Assembly: GCA_021234155.1 (NCBI GenBank)
Contig: JAJEKV010000002.1
Coordinates: 4,535,795 to 4,599,794 of the forward strand
Length of the DNA: 64,000 nucleotides
DNA from: Isoetes taiwanensis
Lineage: Eukaryota; Streptophyta; Lycopodiopsida; Isoetales; Isoetaceae
Reading direction: 5' to 3'
Position 1 is the first letter of the stretch. Each line of letters opens with the position of its first letter. The notes beneath the pieces are model-generated. The model was not told the origin of the DNA and did not search any database. It was given only the letters and a program-made list of their open reading frames with translations. Made by a program: the position numbers and the translations under genes. This document shows positions 31,991-45,467 of this stretch, one piece after another.

Positions 31991-33901
31991 CTGAAAACAT
32001 TGTAAAGTATACATAACGTTAGTTAATTATTTAGGTAGCACCATGATCCTAAATCAAGGTTCTAAGTTAAACTTAGAAGTTGGAGTAACATTAAAAAACC
32101 CCCAAGCCTGAAATATACAAGTCTAAGACAAGATATCCAGACATTTAAGACTAGACATTCCATTTGGAATAAACAGTCTTTATAAGTGCAACCCTAGATA
32201 GGATTTGGTGCAAAAAACCTACCCAAGCCTTGAGAAGGATCGGAAAAGAGTACATTTTGACCAAAAAGAATGTTTTGTCAATCTTAAAGAACAATAAATG
32301 ACTTCGGATATTTTAGCCAATATAAAAGAAACTAAGTGAAAGAGGCACATGAATAGAGTTTGGCAGAATCCTTGGATAAGATATTGGAAAGCATATATGG
32401 TTGAAATAACAGCATATCACTTAAAAAATAGAACTTAGATAATTTAAGAAATTAAACAATTTGGTAACAACAATTTAATCATAACTCTCAAGATGTAGTA
32501 GATTAAGAAACAATAGAGCACAGAACAGAACACTATTTTAATGAAAAACAGGAATATTATTAAATTATCATATGTTTATAGACAAAAAATAGGACAAATA
32601 TATCCATCATTTAAGAGTAATGCCAGGAAGCATTCATTGTAGATGTCAAAATAGATAAAATAGGACTTATTTAAATCCAACTGCAGATAAAGCGTAATAT
32701 CACCAAATAGGAGGTTCATAGTAATAGATTTGCCAATCCACTTAGAGTCGTGTCAAATATAATAAAGCAAAATCTTTGTTCAAAAACACCAAGCAAATGC
32801 ATGGAGGGTTCAAACTGTTACCCGCACCACAAGAAATTAGACAAACATTAGAATGGTTGCTAACAATGGGTAAATGTAAGCAATGGACAAACCGCTTATC
32901 GCCTTTCACCATAATAACTTAGTAACATATTTAGATTTAATTAACAAGAGAAAACATGAGAACACAATTAATCGTAAAAAGGATATAAGTTTAGAAGCCA
33001 CAACTGGGAATAAGGGAATGATAGATATGGACAAACACTAGATCGGTACAGCCAAAGAGAAGAAAACCGGGAACACAATAAAATAGAAAACAACAAGGCT
33101 AGGAATGAAATTATGCCATGAGCTACAAGAATCTTAAAAACTAGAAATAATAAGCTTAAGAAGGATCACATGTGGTAAGGACTGAAAATATGTCTTGATT
33201 TTCTAAGGTCAACGTGAACTTAAAAACCGGAAATAACTAGATAATGAAGGATAAGAAAAAACTTCACAACTGATAAGTTCCCCGCCTAAAAAGGTGTATC
33301 TATCTAGGACCACTTTGGTGCTATGAAAAAAGGAAACCCAGTCGTAAGCAGAGCTAGAGAACAAGGTAACATAAGTATAGAAAGGACAAGGAGCTCAAGA
33401 AGAGGATAAATCAGAGATAAATTAGGCTGTTCAATGGTTCATTAAGACATAACGTGACAACTGAGTAGAGGAAGATAACAATATATGAAACGAAATTGAG
33501 CCCCGAACTATAACTACATTAGTAACAAAAAAAATTGGATTCCAAGGGTTAAAATAGATAAAATATTAAGGCTCACCTGAATCAAAAGTTCTAGATTAAC
33601 AAACTTTCGTTAGGATATAAAGGGCGGCAAGAACATAATTTAACTAGAGTAACATAAAGAAAAACAATGAATAAATAAACCAAAGGCCGGGGTTACTTTA
33701 GATCGTGGAATTCATACTATCTTTAGAACTATTTAACCTGTTATATTTCAAAACCCGTGAGTAACTAGGTTACATACGCTTTAACAATGTCATTCTATAA
33801 ACAATATAGACAACTAGACAACTAGTTAAATAGCATTAGTATTCAGAAAAAACAGATATCATATTGTATTCACGTAAATGAAATTTAATTCAATATGAAA
33901 C
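31991..33901 (-). other. Long intron B-C (units 6/7)
   Basis: Same borders as at 25283-27198. Clean to about 32680, then noisy at CAG/CTG sites. No gene seen inside. Confidence 0.6.
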
Positions 33902-34382
33902 CTGAATGGGATCGGTTGCCCCGCCACGAAGTTCCAGTTTGAGCATCGGGTGAGGGGATATTAGGCATGGGATTAGGATTTTCTTGGCTATCAGCAATAA
34001 CCACCAATTGGGCAACACCAGCAGAATAATGTAAGTAGGAGTAGAGGAACACGCCCCAATATTGAGTCGCCATCTCCTTCAAGCCCATGAATGCTTTTGG
34101 CTTTTGTATGTTTGTGAAAATCAAACAAATTTTTCCTTTTTTTCGCCATCTTCTTCTCTTCTTTCAATCTGTGAATGGTGGCTTTATTTAATCCACCTTT
34201 CTTTCTTCCCATAAATCTTTCCAAACATACAGATAGCGGCAGCGGCAGAACAGTGAAAATAATCTTTGCCACTTGATTTAAATAAGAGTAAACGACCTAA
34301 ATCTTACCCTTGCAGGTGTCGATCCATCTGTTTGATGCAAATCCGTGGCCTTGCCAGCACATGCAAGCTCGATTGAAGACAT
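33902..34382 (-). pseudogene. Leader exons A and B (unit 7)
   Basis: Exon A (34382-34308) is intact with its AGG|GTAAGAT donor. Exon B is open from GRKKGG (34212) for about 60 codons, then shifts near 34065 ('acgccccaat' for 'acgctcccaat') and near 34025. Its transcript would splice to exon C at 31990 and the intact RT, so this is the leader of the most complete gene (34382 down to 28085). Confidence 0.55.
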
Positions 34383-34788
34383 CGGGGCCCTTCCGCTTCC
34401 AGTACCAGAACCCTAAAATTAGGGTTTAACCATGGAAGGAAAAAAAATCGTTGATATCTTGTTTTTTTTCTTGAAAAAAGGGGAATAGTTAAAAATGAGG
34501 TCATTTTCTTAAATAAATTATGATATTTTTTAATGAAATGGAACATGTACAAACAAGTGGAGTATATTAATTAGTTTAGCTTTAGCTGGCCCATTAGGTG
34601 TTTGTTTTTCCTACATAACAGTATATATAAAAAAAGCCTTCCTCCTACCTCAGATTGGTAGGCCCCTATGAGTCTATTCAAGACTAAACATTGTATCAGG
34701 AGAGCAGGCCCTGCAAGTTAAACACAGGGACCCTACTCAACCCATCTAAAGCAATGAACACATTCACAATGTAAATGGAACAGGGAAC
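34383..34788 (-). promoter_or_regulatory. Intergenic module (unit 7)
   Basis: TATA-like run at about 34622-34629 and telomere-like inverted octamers at 34409-34426, both intact. The strong hairpin at about 34690-34730 reads damaged ('gtatcaggagagcaggccctgc', compared in parts). Confidence 0.5.
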
Positions 34789-36833
34789 TTACAAAATTCT
34801 TTTGAGGATATAAGATAGGTCCGCAATATCAAAGGGTAAGCCTGGAAAATTGTTAATCTTGAGGTAACTAAGAACAATCCTGATGATGTCAGTTCTTCGA
34901 AAACCATTGTCGCAGAATGTAGAAATTAAGTCAGAAATGTCTTCAGCCGCCATTAGACAATTTGAATGGGCATATACAAAGGGAAAAATCTGCGAAATGA
35001 TGACTTTAGAGGCTTGGCCATAAGGCCTACACCCCTCAGCTTTGATGAACCTGTTAACTTTAAACTTTAGTTTCCTCCTTTTGTCATATCTGGAATACTG
35101 GTAGAGGCCAATATTTGGATCTAAAACTTGATGGTAACATTGAGAAAGTCAATCTTGGTCCCCACCTTAGAATCACTTCTATAAACAGTTTCATCTTTAA
35201 TCCCAATGAGGTTCATATTATAGATGGTACAGTCAGACTCTACGGAAAAGAATTCTTCAAGATCTCCACCATTGATCACACAAAGATCATCAATATATCT
35301 AGAGGAACATTGGAATCTTGAGATATCTTTAAATCTTTTTAATTTTGCCAACCTAGCAATGAACCTAAGTTCAAACCAAGCAAGATAAAGGTTACACCAA
35401 GCAGACCGCAAAGAAAATCCCATTGGTATACCTTTTCTTTGCCTCCAAACTGGGGAACCCATTTGAAGATAGCAAAGGGCATAGCAGCCAGCCTATTAAT
35501 TCTCAAAAAAAATCACCGGAAATAATCAGACCTCGGGTTGTTTCATCATTGATCTTTCTCCATTTTACCCTCAGAGGAACCAAAGAACTTTATTGACCAT
35601 TAACCGAGTGAGAGGAGCTTTGTGAGACATGTAGTCCCATACTAGATAAGCCACATCACTAATAACTTCCACAATTCCATCTTCTCCCTCAAGGGGAATA
35701 TTTTCAGTAGCATCTAGTGATGTCAATAGAGAATACATTGTAGATTTTGGAAGGAAGGTTTAGAACAAAGTCAAAAGCGAGTTTATAAGCCGCAAGGATT
35801 AACTTTACTTTTAACCACAATCTAATTTCCGGATGTGTTCCAATGGCACACACCGCCATAGCTCCACAAAATTATTCAACATAGCGGTCAAAAGATCCGA
35901 GATTTCGTAAAAAAATTGTACTATGGGCATTAGATAGCCATCTATACTCACCCTTGTGGGCTTTTAAAGATACCCATGAGGTATGGTACCGTTGCTAGCA
36001 GTGTTCCTGTAATCCCGAGAAGCTAGTAATGTTATGAACACATTTAGCTTTAATCTCAATAGCTTTAAAGTAATAGTTTCAAAATCTGAACCGCCAAGTC
36101 TCGATTAAAGCCATTTCTCTAATATGGTAATCGGGCAAAATGAAGGATGCATTATTTCCAAGCTTTGTCTATCTCAAATATAAAGGTTCTTCAAAGAACC
36201 ATATTATATTTTTCTTTACATTAGCATCATCCCATAAAACCTTTTAGGATCTAAGTCGTTTCAAGCTAGTTATCCCCGACTTTAGCTAGATTTATCGGGC
36301 TTTATCTTTAATGCTCTTAATTTCCCCTTCTGATACTTGTAACAAGTTGTATTGATGTATAGAGAAGAACTGTTCAACTGTAGCCTTGAAATCCATTAAG
36401 AATTTATCAGTGTTGAGAGCACCATCTGGTATATGATTGAGTCCGTAAGATAAGGCCATCCTGAGTTTAGGGCAAAAGGAACAATTTCCGGATCCATGGT
36501 AATTAATGTGTCCAATAGTAGGATCAACAAATTTAGCTAAGCTTGATTTTTACAAGGACATTTCTTTGGGAAGCCATCTGCAAATACCTCAAAAGGTTTA
36601 TACAGTTTGTCTCTTAGTTGATCAATATATCTCCATCCAAACATGGTGTTTTCTAAGAGATCATTAGCCAAATCAGGAACAAATTCTGAAAGTATTTCTT
36701 TGAAGATGTCTCTTATGCTGAATTTTTCCAAGGATTTACAAAAGAGAACGCTATGAACCACTTTTACATTTAGTTTTCGCATCATCGCCCCGATATAAGG
36801 TGCTTTTTTCCGTTGACGTCTTTGATCACAGAC
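34789..36833 (-). pseudogene. Reverse transcriptase exon D (unit 7), interrupted
   Basis: Readable: N-terminal 80 codons (36537-36785) and one block with motifs B and C, RYIDD intact (35121-35462). Motif B here reads GFSLRSAWCN, changed exactly at the 'ggactgc' site. Motif A is split by 'ttttcagtagcatc' near 35703. Shifts elsewhere fall mostly at CAG/CTG or homopolymers; one lost G near 35129 does not. Confidence 0.75.
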
Positions 36834-37160
36834 CTTGTGTTTTGAATTTGATCCTAAAAAAAGTTTTTAATAGTATTTTAGTGTCTATAGAATTTCAAAA
36901 AGCAAGAAACAAGCCTAAAATCAAAAGTCATCAGTGGGACGAGAGCCACACTGATTAGGGAAACGTAAGTAGACCGCTTGGACACGTACCCAAAAATAGG
37001 TATAAAAGTTTTTTGAATTCTTGAGATCACACCAAGGAAAAACTCTTTTCATAAAACCCTTGGTGGACATGAATGTCTTATATTAGTGAGAAGAAATAGT
37101 AGCGACCAGCAATTTAAATAACACATATAGAAGAAGTAGTATTGAATTTCAAGTACTAAC

Positions 37161-38706
37161 CTTGTAATGTCTCAGATAGTTCAAATTTTGGTAGCATCCT
37201 TTGTTCCGTGGTGAGATCTTTATTGCCGCCTTTGGTCACCGAAAGTATTCGATCATTGGAAGAAGTATCACCATGTTTGCTTTTTTTTATTTCCGTGTGT
37301 ACCGCCAGAACCAGAAAGTCTAGGGTCCATAGTGACCCTCGGGGTCGCTTTTGGTGAGAATAAACCCCAAGATATACCGCTACTCATGCTTTTTTTTATC
37401 AAAAGGTGCTTTCTTTTAGACATCCTGCTCAACCCCGAAAGCAACCGGTCGAAGAGTCTTTTTCTGCAATGTCACCAATTTTGTATTACCAAAACGCCTT
37501 TAGATCATTGTTTGGTGCTTTCCGTGATATGAGAGGGTCATACTAATAAAAACTCCTAACTTCGAGGTAGGAAAGGTATGCCAAAACAGCTGGTTTAAGT
37601 ATATTATGTAACATTTTGGTAAGTCCAACCATCTTTGCCATTGGAGAGTCACAAGGAAATACAGAATCCAAGTTATTTAGTATGAACCAGACGGCATGAT
37701 CAATCCAAACAATTCCACTTCTGCAATCAGTCTTATCATTTTTCTTTAAATCTTTCTCACATCCACAAGTAAGAAAGGGGCAGTGCGTCCTCCATATTTT
37801 TTTGAAGAAGAACCCATCTCTCTTGTCGTTAGAATATGCCATATTACCTTTCTGGCTGACATGTAGAGCAGAATTGAATAGGCAAGGTTGGTCAAAAAGT
37901 CCCAATTTAAAAGGTAAAGCAACTTCCGCTTTTAGTAAAGTATTTGTCCGGTTTAGATGCTTTAACAAAGGGCGCATCTAATTTCATCATTAGTGATGCC
38001 CGGTGGCTTTCCAAGTGTCTACGCGAAATAGGGGCAATGGCCCCAAAATTTCGACTCTTCCAAATTGCATGGTCCTGTGTCGCAAAGATAGCATTCAACA
38101 TTCTCGTTCGTGTAAAATAGGAAATTTTGAGGAATTTTTGTAATGTTAAGTTAGGAACTTCATCCCGATCATCCAAATCCTCACTACCGTAATCATTGAT
38201 TTTGTCAATTTCATCTTCGGCCCGTAAGATCTTCATCGAGAAGAGGCGCTTTTAACATCATTTTTCAAGAAAGAATCAAGGCGCATTCGTGTTCAACTTG
38301 GAGTGAAGACTTCATTTCATGCACATTTTCCGTGATGAGTAAGTCCAATCAAAACTTTTTCCTAAATCATCTTCATTGCAAGTTCGGGCAAAGAGAACAG
38401 CTTCCATCTCACCATAAATTTTAGATATCAGAGTTTTACAAATCTCTAGTTTGTAATTTGCACACTTCATCTTTTGAAATATAGCAAACCATCCGTTAAA
38501 TCCAAGATAACTTACATGTGTGATCCGTTCTTGTCTAGCAGTGCCTTTTCTTTAAGAGTGATGAACTCATGAATGTCCTTGTTTTTGATGCACGCAATCA
38601 ACGTTTGAACCACAAAGTTTGGACTAGAAATACCGCACATATGATAATTTAATGTCATGAGCTCTTTTATCCAAACATTGTTCAGATCACATTTGTCATC
38701 CTTATC
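37161..38706 (-). pseudogene. ORF1-like exon C (unit 7), interrupted
   Basis: Three open pieces: 38512-38706, 37907-38236 and 37543-37977, the last containing the Cys cluster. The stretch 37590-37900 is letter-perfect against unit 1, while both flanks are noisy. Confidence 0.65.
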
Positions 38707-40613
38707 CTGAAAACATTGTAAAGTATACATAACGTTAGTTAATTATTTAGGTAGCACCATGATCCTAAATCAAGGTTCTAAGTTAAACTTAGAAGTTGGA
38801 GTAACATTAAAAACCCCCAAGGCCTGAAATATACAAGTCTAAGACAAGATATCCAGACATTTAAGACTAGACATTCCATTTGGAATAAACAGTCTTTATA
38901 AGTGCAACCCTAGATAGGATTTGGTGCAAAAAACCTACCCAAGCCTTGAGAAGGATCGGAAAAGAGTACATTTTGACCAAAAAGAATGTTTTGTCAATCT
39001 TAAAGAACAATAACAGCTTCCAGATATTTTAGCCAATATAAAAGAAACTAAGTGAAAGAGGCACATGAATAGAGTTTGGCAGAATCCTTGGATAAGATAT
39101 TGGAAAGCATATATGGTTGAAATAATAGCATATCACTTAAAAAATAGAACTTAGATAATTTAAGAAATTAAACAATTTGGTAACAACAATTTAATAATAA
39201 CTCTCAAGATGTAGTAGATTAAGAAACAATAGAGCACGTAACGTAACACTATTTTAATGAAAACAGGAATATTATTAAATTATCATATGTTTATAGACAA
39301 AAAATAGGACAAATATATCCATCATTTAAGAGTAATGCCAGGAAGCATTCATTGTAGATGTCAAAATAGATAAAATAGGACTTATTTAAATCCAACCAGA
39401 GATAGCAGAATATCACCAAATAGGAGGTTCATAGTAATAGATTTGCCAATCCACTTAGAGTCGTGTCAAATATAATAAAGCAAAATCTTTGCTCCGAAAA
39501 ACACCAAGCAAATGCATGGAGGGTTCAGTCAGGGCCAAGCACCACTCACAAGAAATTAGACAAACATTAGAATGGTTGCTAACAACAGTGGTATGTGTAA
39601 GCAATGGACAAAAACCGCTTATCGCCTTTCACCATAATAACTTAGTAACATATTTAGATTTAATTAACAAGAGAAAACATGAGAACACAATAAATCAGGA
39701 AAGGATATAAGCCGAGAAGCCACAGATGGGAATAAGGGAATGATAGATATGGACAAACACTAGATCGGTACAGCAGAAAGAGAAGCAACTGGGAACAGAA
39801 TAAAATAGAAAACAACAAGGCTAGGAATGAAATTATGCCATGAGCTACAAGAATCTTAAAAACTGGAAATAATAAGCTTAAGAAGGATCACATGTGGTAA
39901 GGACTGAAAATATGTCTTGAGTTTCTAAGGTCACGTAACTTAAAAACCGGAAATAACTAGATAATGAAGGATAAGAAAAAACTTCACAACTGGATAAGTT
40001 CCTGCCTAAAAGGTGTATCTATCTAGGACCACTTTGGTGCTATGAAAAAGGAAACCAGGTCGGGCAGAGCTAGAGAACAAGGTAACATAAGTATAGAAAG
40101 GACAAGGAGCTCAAGAAGAGGATAAATCGTAGATAAATTAGGTCGTTCAATGGTTCATTAAGACATAACGTGACAACCGAGTAGAGGAAGATAACAATAT
40201 ATGAAACTAAATTGAGCCCGAACTATAACTACATTAGTAACAAAAAAATTGGATTCCAAGGGTTAAAATAGATAAAATATTAAGGCTCACCAATCAAAAG
40301 TTCTAGATTAACAAACTTTTCGTTAGGATATAAAGGGCGGCAAGAACATAATTTAACTAGAGTAACATAAAGAAAACAATGAATAAATAAACCAAAGGCC
40401 GTGGGTTACTTTAGATCGTGGAATTCATACTATCTTTAGATCTATTTAATCTGTTATATTTCAAAAACCCGAGTAACTAGGTTACATAACGCTTAACAAT
40501 GTCATTCTATAAACAATATAGACAACTAGACAACTAGTTAAATAGCATTAGTATTCAGAAAAACAGGATATCATATTGTATTCACGTAAATGAAATTTAA
40601 TTCAATATGAAAC
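38707..40613 (-). other. Long intron B-C (units 7/8)
   Basis: Intron with the usual borders; the donor reads CGG|GTTTCATA because of a CAG-site change. No gene inside. Confidence 0.55.
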
Positions 40614-41097
40614 CCGAATGGGACGGTTGTTCGGCCACGAAGTTCCGCTTTGAGCATCAAGTAGGGATATTAGGCATGGGATTAGGATTTTCTTGGCTAT
40701 CAAAGCAATAACCACCAATTGGGCAACACCGGCCAGAATAATGTAAGTAGGAGTAGAGGAACACGCTCCCAATATTGAGCTGTCATCTCCTTCAAGCCCA
40801 TGAATGCTTTTGGCTTTTGTATGTTTGTGAAAATCAAACAAATTTTTCCTTTTTTTCGCCATCTTCTTCTCTTCTTTCAATGCGTGAATGGTGGCTTTAT
40901 TTAATCCACCTTTCTTTCTTCCCATAAATCTTTCCAAACATACGTGATAGCGGCAAATGCGTAACAGTTGAAAATAATCTTTGCCACTTGATTTAAATAA
41001 GAGTAAACGACCTAAATCTTACCCTTGCGTGTGTCGATCCATCCGCTTGATGCAAACCGCGGCCTTGCCAAAGACATGCAAGCTCGATTGAAGACAT
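40614..41097 (-). pseudogene. Leader exons A and B (unit 8)
   Basis: ATG at 41097. Exon A carries shifts at 'ccgcttgatgcaaaccgcggcc' (compared in parts). Exon B is open for 111 codons (40602-40937) from ERFMGRKKGG to the exon end, so this is one of the better exon B copies. Confidence 0.55.
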
Positions 41098-41501
41098 CTC
41101 GGGGCCCTTCCGCTTCCTTCAGAAACCCTAAAATTAGGGTTTAACCATGGAAGGAAAAAAATCGTTGATACTGTTTTTTCTTGAAAAAAAGGGGAATAGT
41201 TAAAAATGAGGTCATTTTCTTAAATAAATTATGATATTTTTTAATGAAATGGAACATGTACAAACAAGTGGAGTATATTAATTAGTTTAGCTTTAGCTGG
41301 CCCATTAGGTGTTTGTTTTTCCTACATAACAGTATATATAAAAAAAAGCCTTCCTCCTACCTCGCATTGGTAGGCCCCTATGAGTCTATTCAAGACTAAA
41401 CATTGTAACAGGAGAGCGGGGGCCCCTGTTGCAAACACGTGGACCCTACTCAACCCATCTAAAGCAATGAACACATTCACAATGTAAATGGAACGTGGAA
41501 C
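41098..41501 (-). promoter_or_regulatory. Intergenic module (unit 8)
   Basis: Telomere-like inverted octamers intact at 41124-41141 and TATA-like run near 41333. The strong hairpin near 41405-41440 is altered in the loop and one arm. Confidence 0.5.
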
Positions 41502-43556
41502 TTACAAAATTCTTTTGAGGATATAAGATAGGTCCAAGAATATCAAAGGGTAAGCCTGAAAATTGTTAATCTTGAGTGTACGAAGAACAATCCTGATGAT
41601 GTCCGTTCTTCGAAAACCATTGTCGCAGAATGTAGAAATTAAGTCAGAAATGTCTTCAGCCGCCATTAGACAATTTGAATGGGCATATACAAAGGGAAAA
41701 ATCTGAAATGATGACTTTAGAGGCTTGGCCATAAGGCCTACACCCCTCGCCTTTGATGAACCTCGTTAACTTTAAACTTTAGTTTCCTCCTTTGTCATAT
41801 CCGAATAATCGGTAGAGGCCAATATTTGGATCTAAAACTTGGATGGTAACATTGAGAAAGTCAATCTTGGTCCCCACCTTAGAATCACTTCTATAAACAG
41901 TTTCATCTTTAATCCCAATGAGGTTCATATTATAGATGGTACAGTCAAACTCTACGGAAAAGAATTCTTCAAGATCTCCACCATTGATCACACAAAGATC
42001 ATCAATATATCTAGAGGAACATTGGAATCTTGAGATATCTTTAAATCTTTTAATTTTGCCAACCTAGCAATGAACCTAAGTTCAAACCAAGCAAGATAAA
42101 GGTTACACCAAGCGGGTGACTCGCAAGAAAATCCCATTGGTATACCTTTTCTTTGCCTCCAAACTGGGAACCCATTTGAAGATAGCAGTGGCATAGCAGC
42201 AGCCTATTAATTCCGCAAGAAAAATCCCTCGCCCTGAAATAATCAGACCCGGGTTGTTTCATCATTGATCTTTCTCCATTTTACCCTCAGAGGAACCAAA
42301 GAACTTTATTGACCATTAACCGAAAGTGAGAGGAGCTTTGTGAGACATGTAGTCCCATACTAGATAAGCCACATCACTAATAACTTCCACAATTCCATCT
42401 TCTCCCTCAAGGGGAATATTTTCGTAGCATCTAGTGATGTCAATAGAGAATACATTGTAGATTTTGGAAGGAAGGTTTAGAACAAAGTCAAAAGCGAGTT
42501 TATAAGCCAAAGAAGGATTAACTTTACTTTTAACCACAATCTAATTTCAGATGTGTTCCAATGGCACACATGTAGGCCATAGCTCCACAAAATTATTCAA
42601 CATAGCAAACCAAAAAGATCCGGAGATTTCGTGAAAAATTGTACTATGGGCATTAGATAGCCATCTATACTCACCCTTGTGGGCTTTAAAGATACCCATG
42701 AGGTAATGGTCTGTTGCTAAAGGGTTCCTGTAATCCCGAGAAGCTAGTAATGTCATGAACACATTTAGCTTTAATCTCAATAGCTTTAAAGTAATAGTTT
42801 CAAAATCCGAATCGCCAAGTCCGATTAAAGCCATTTCTCTAATATGGTAATCGCAAATGAAGGATGCATTATTTCCAGCTTTGTCTATCTCTCTGAAATA
42901 TAAAGGTTCTTCAAAGAACCATATTATATTTTTTTCTTTACATTAGCATCATCCCATAAAACCTTTTAGGATCTAAGCCGCTTCAAGCTAGTTATCCCGA
43001 CTTTTAGCTAGATTTATCGGTTTATCTTTAATGCTCTTAATTTCCCTTCCGATACTTGTAACAAGTTGTATTGATGTATAGAGAAGAACTGCTCAACTCA
43101 GTAGCCTTGAAATCCATTAAGAATTTATCGCTGTTGAGAGCACCATCCGGTATATGATTGAGTCCGTAAGATAAGGCCATCCCGAAGTTTAGGGCAGTGA
43201 ACAATTTCCGTGATCCATGGTACCTAATGTGTCCAATAGTAGGATCAACAAATTTAGCTAAGCTTGATTTTACAAGGACATTTCTTTGGGAAGCCATCCG
43301 CAAATACCTCAAAAGGTTTATACAGCTTTTGTCTCTTAGTTGATCAATATATCTCCATCCAAACATGGTGTTTTCTAAGAGATCATTAGCCAAATCGGGG
43401 AACAAATTTCGAAAAGTATTTCTTTGAAGATGTCTCTTATGCTGAATTTTTCCAAGGATTTACAAAAGAACGTACTATGAACCACTTTACATTTAGTTTT
43501 CGCATCGTTCGATATATAAGGTGCTTTTTTTTCCGCTGACGCCTTTGATCACGCAT
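41502..43556 (-). pseudogene. Reverse transcriptase exon D (unit 8), interrupted
   Basis: Pieces: 43037-43405 (N-terminal), 42547-42834 (the FKAHKG block), 42316-42537 (motif A, IDITRCYENIP intact), 41988-42194 (motif B) and 41779-41991. Motif C is shifted by a lost T in a homopolymer near 42050. Confidence 0.75.
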
Positions 43557-43910
43557 TTTTGTGTTTTGAATTTGATCAAAAAGCAAAAAAAGTTTTTAAT
43601 AGTATTTTAGTGTCTATAGAATTTCAAAAAGCAAGAAACAAGCCTAAAATTGAAAAAGTCATCGGGTACTTTTGGGACGAGAGCCACACCGATTAGGGAA
43701 ACGTAAAGTAGACCGCTTGACATGCAACCAAAAATAGGTATAAAAGTTTTTGAATTCTAAAAGTACTTTTGAGATCACACCAAGGAAAAACTCTTTTCAT
43801 AAAACCCTTGGTGGACATGAATGTCTTATATTAGTGAGAAGAAATAGTAGCTAACCAAAGAATTTAAATAACACATATAGAAGAAGTAGTATTGAATTTC
43901 AAGTACTAAC

Positions 43911-45467
43911 CTTGTAATGTCTCAGATAGTTCATTTTGGTAGCATCCTTTTGTTCCGTGGTGAGATCTTTATTGCCGCCTTTGGTCACCGAAGTATTCGC
44001 CATTGGAAGAAGTATCACCATGTTTGCTTTTTTTTATTTCCGTGTGTACCGCAAGAACTGTAAAAGTCTAGGGTCCATAGTGACCCTCGTGGGTCGCTTT
44101 TGGTGAGAATAAACCCAAGATATACTACTACTCATGCTTTTTTTTATCAAAGGTGCTTTCTTTTTAGACATCCGTTCAACCCCGAAAAGCAACCGGTCGA
44201 AGAGTCTTTTTTCGCAATGTCACCAATTTTGTATTGCCAAATGTCGCCTTTAGATCATCGTTTGGTGCTTCTCGTGATATGAGAGGGTCATACTAATAAA
44301 AACTCTCCCCGACTTGAGGTAGGAAAGGTATGCCAAAACAAATTGGTTTAAGTATATTATGTAACATTTTGGTAAGTCCAACCATCTTTGCCATTGAGAG
44401 GCACAAGGAAATACGTAATCCAAGTTATTTAGTATGAACCTGATGGCATGATCAATCCAAACAATTCCACTTCGCAATCGGGCCTTTATCATTTTTCTTT
44501 AAATCTTTCTCACATCCACAAGTAAGAAAGGGCGCAAGGCCCTCCATATTTTTTTGAAGAAGAACCCATCTCTTGTCGTTAGAATATGCCATATTACCTT
44601 TCTCGGGCCGACATGTAGAGCGTAATTGAATAGGCAAGGTTGGTCAAAAAGTCCGACTTAAAAGGTAAAGCAACTTCCGCTTTAGTAAAGTATTTGTCCG
44701 CTTTAGATGCTTTTTAAGCTGGCGCATCTAATTTCATCATTAGTGATGCCCCCGCCGTGGCTTCCAAGTGTTCACGCTAAATAGGGGCAATGGCCCCAAA
44801 ATTCTCGACTCTTCCAAATTGCATGGTCCTGTGTCGCAAAGATAGCATTCAACATTCTCGCTCGTGTAAAATAGGAAATTTTGAGGAATTTTGTAATGTT
44901 AAGGTAGGAACTTCATCCCGATCATCCAAATCCTCACTACCGTAATCATTGATTTTGTCAATTTCATCTTCGCCCGTAAGATCTTCATCGTGAGAAGAGG
45001 CGCTTTTAACATCATTTTCAAGAAAGAATCGGCTGGCGCATTCGTGTTCAACTTGGAGTGAAGACTTCATTTCATGCACATTTTCCGCATGAGTAAGTCC
45101 AATCAAAACTTTTTTTCCTAAATCATCTTCATTGCAAGTTCGGGCAAAAGAGAAAGCGACTTCCATCTCACCATAAATTTTAGATATCGAAGTTTTACAA
45201 ATCTCTAGTTTGTAATTTGCACACTTCATCTTTTGAAATATAGCAAACCATCCGCTAAATCCAAGATAACTTACATGTGTGATCCGTTTCTTGTCTAGCA
45301 GCGTGCTTTTCTTTAAGAGTGATGAACTCATGAATGTCCTTGTTTTTGATGCACGCGAATCAACGTTTTGAACCGCAAAGTTTGGACTAGAAATACGCAC
45401 ATATGATAATTTAATGTCATGAGCTCTTTTATCCAAACATTGTTCGATCACATTTGTCATCCTTATC
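43911..45467 (-). pseudogene. ORF1-like exon C (unit 8), interrupted
   Basis: The longest piece, 203 codons (44849-45460), covers the N-terminal domain and the acidic block in one frame. That supports the view that these are one protein region. The later half is fragmented. Confidence 0.65.

Larger units (their letters stand above)
25399..32106 (-). repeat. Array unit 6, first full unit (6.71 kb)
   Basis: Order on the plus coordinate: long intron, exons B and A, promoter/hairpin module, RT exon D, 0.3-kb intron, exon C, end of the next long intron. This is the cleanest full unit. Its RT exon is intact, and only 30180-31020 and a few spots in exon B are noisy. Confidence 0.9.
32107..38822 (-). 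repeat. Array unit 7, full (6.72 kb)
   Basis: Full layout, no large deletion. Changes against unit 6 are dense from 32690 to 38400 and rare outside it. The C-D intron lies at 36834-37160. Confidence 0.9.
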
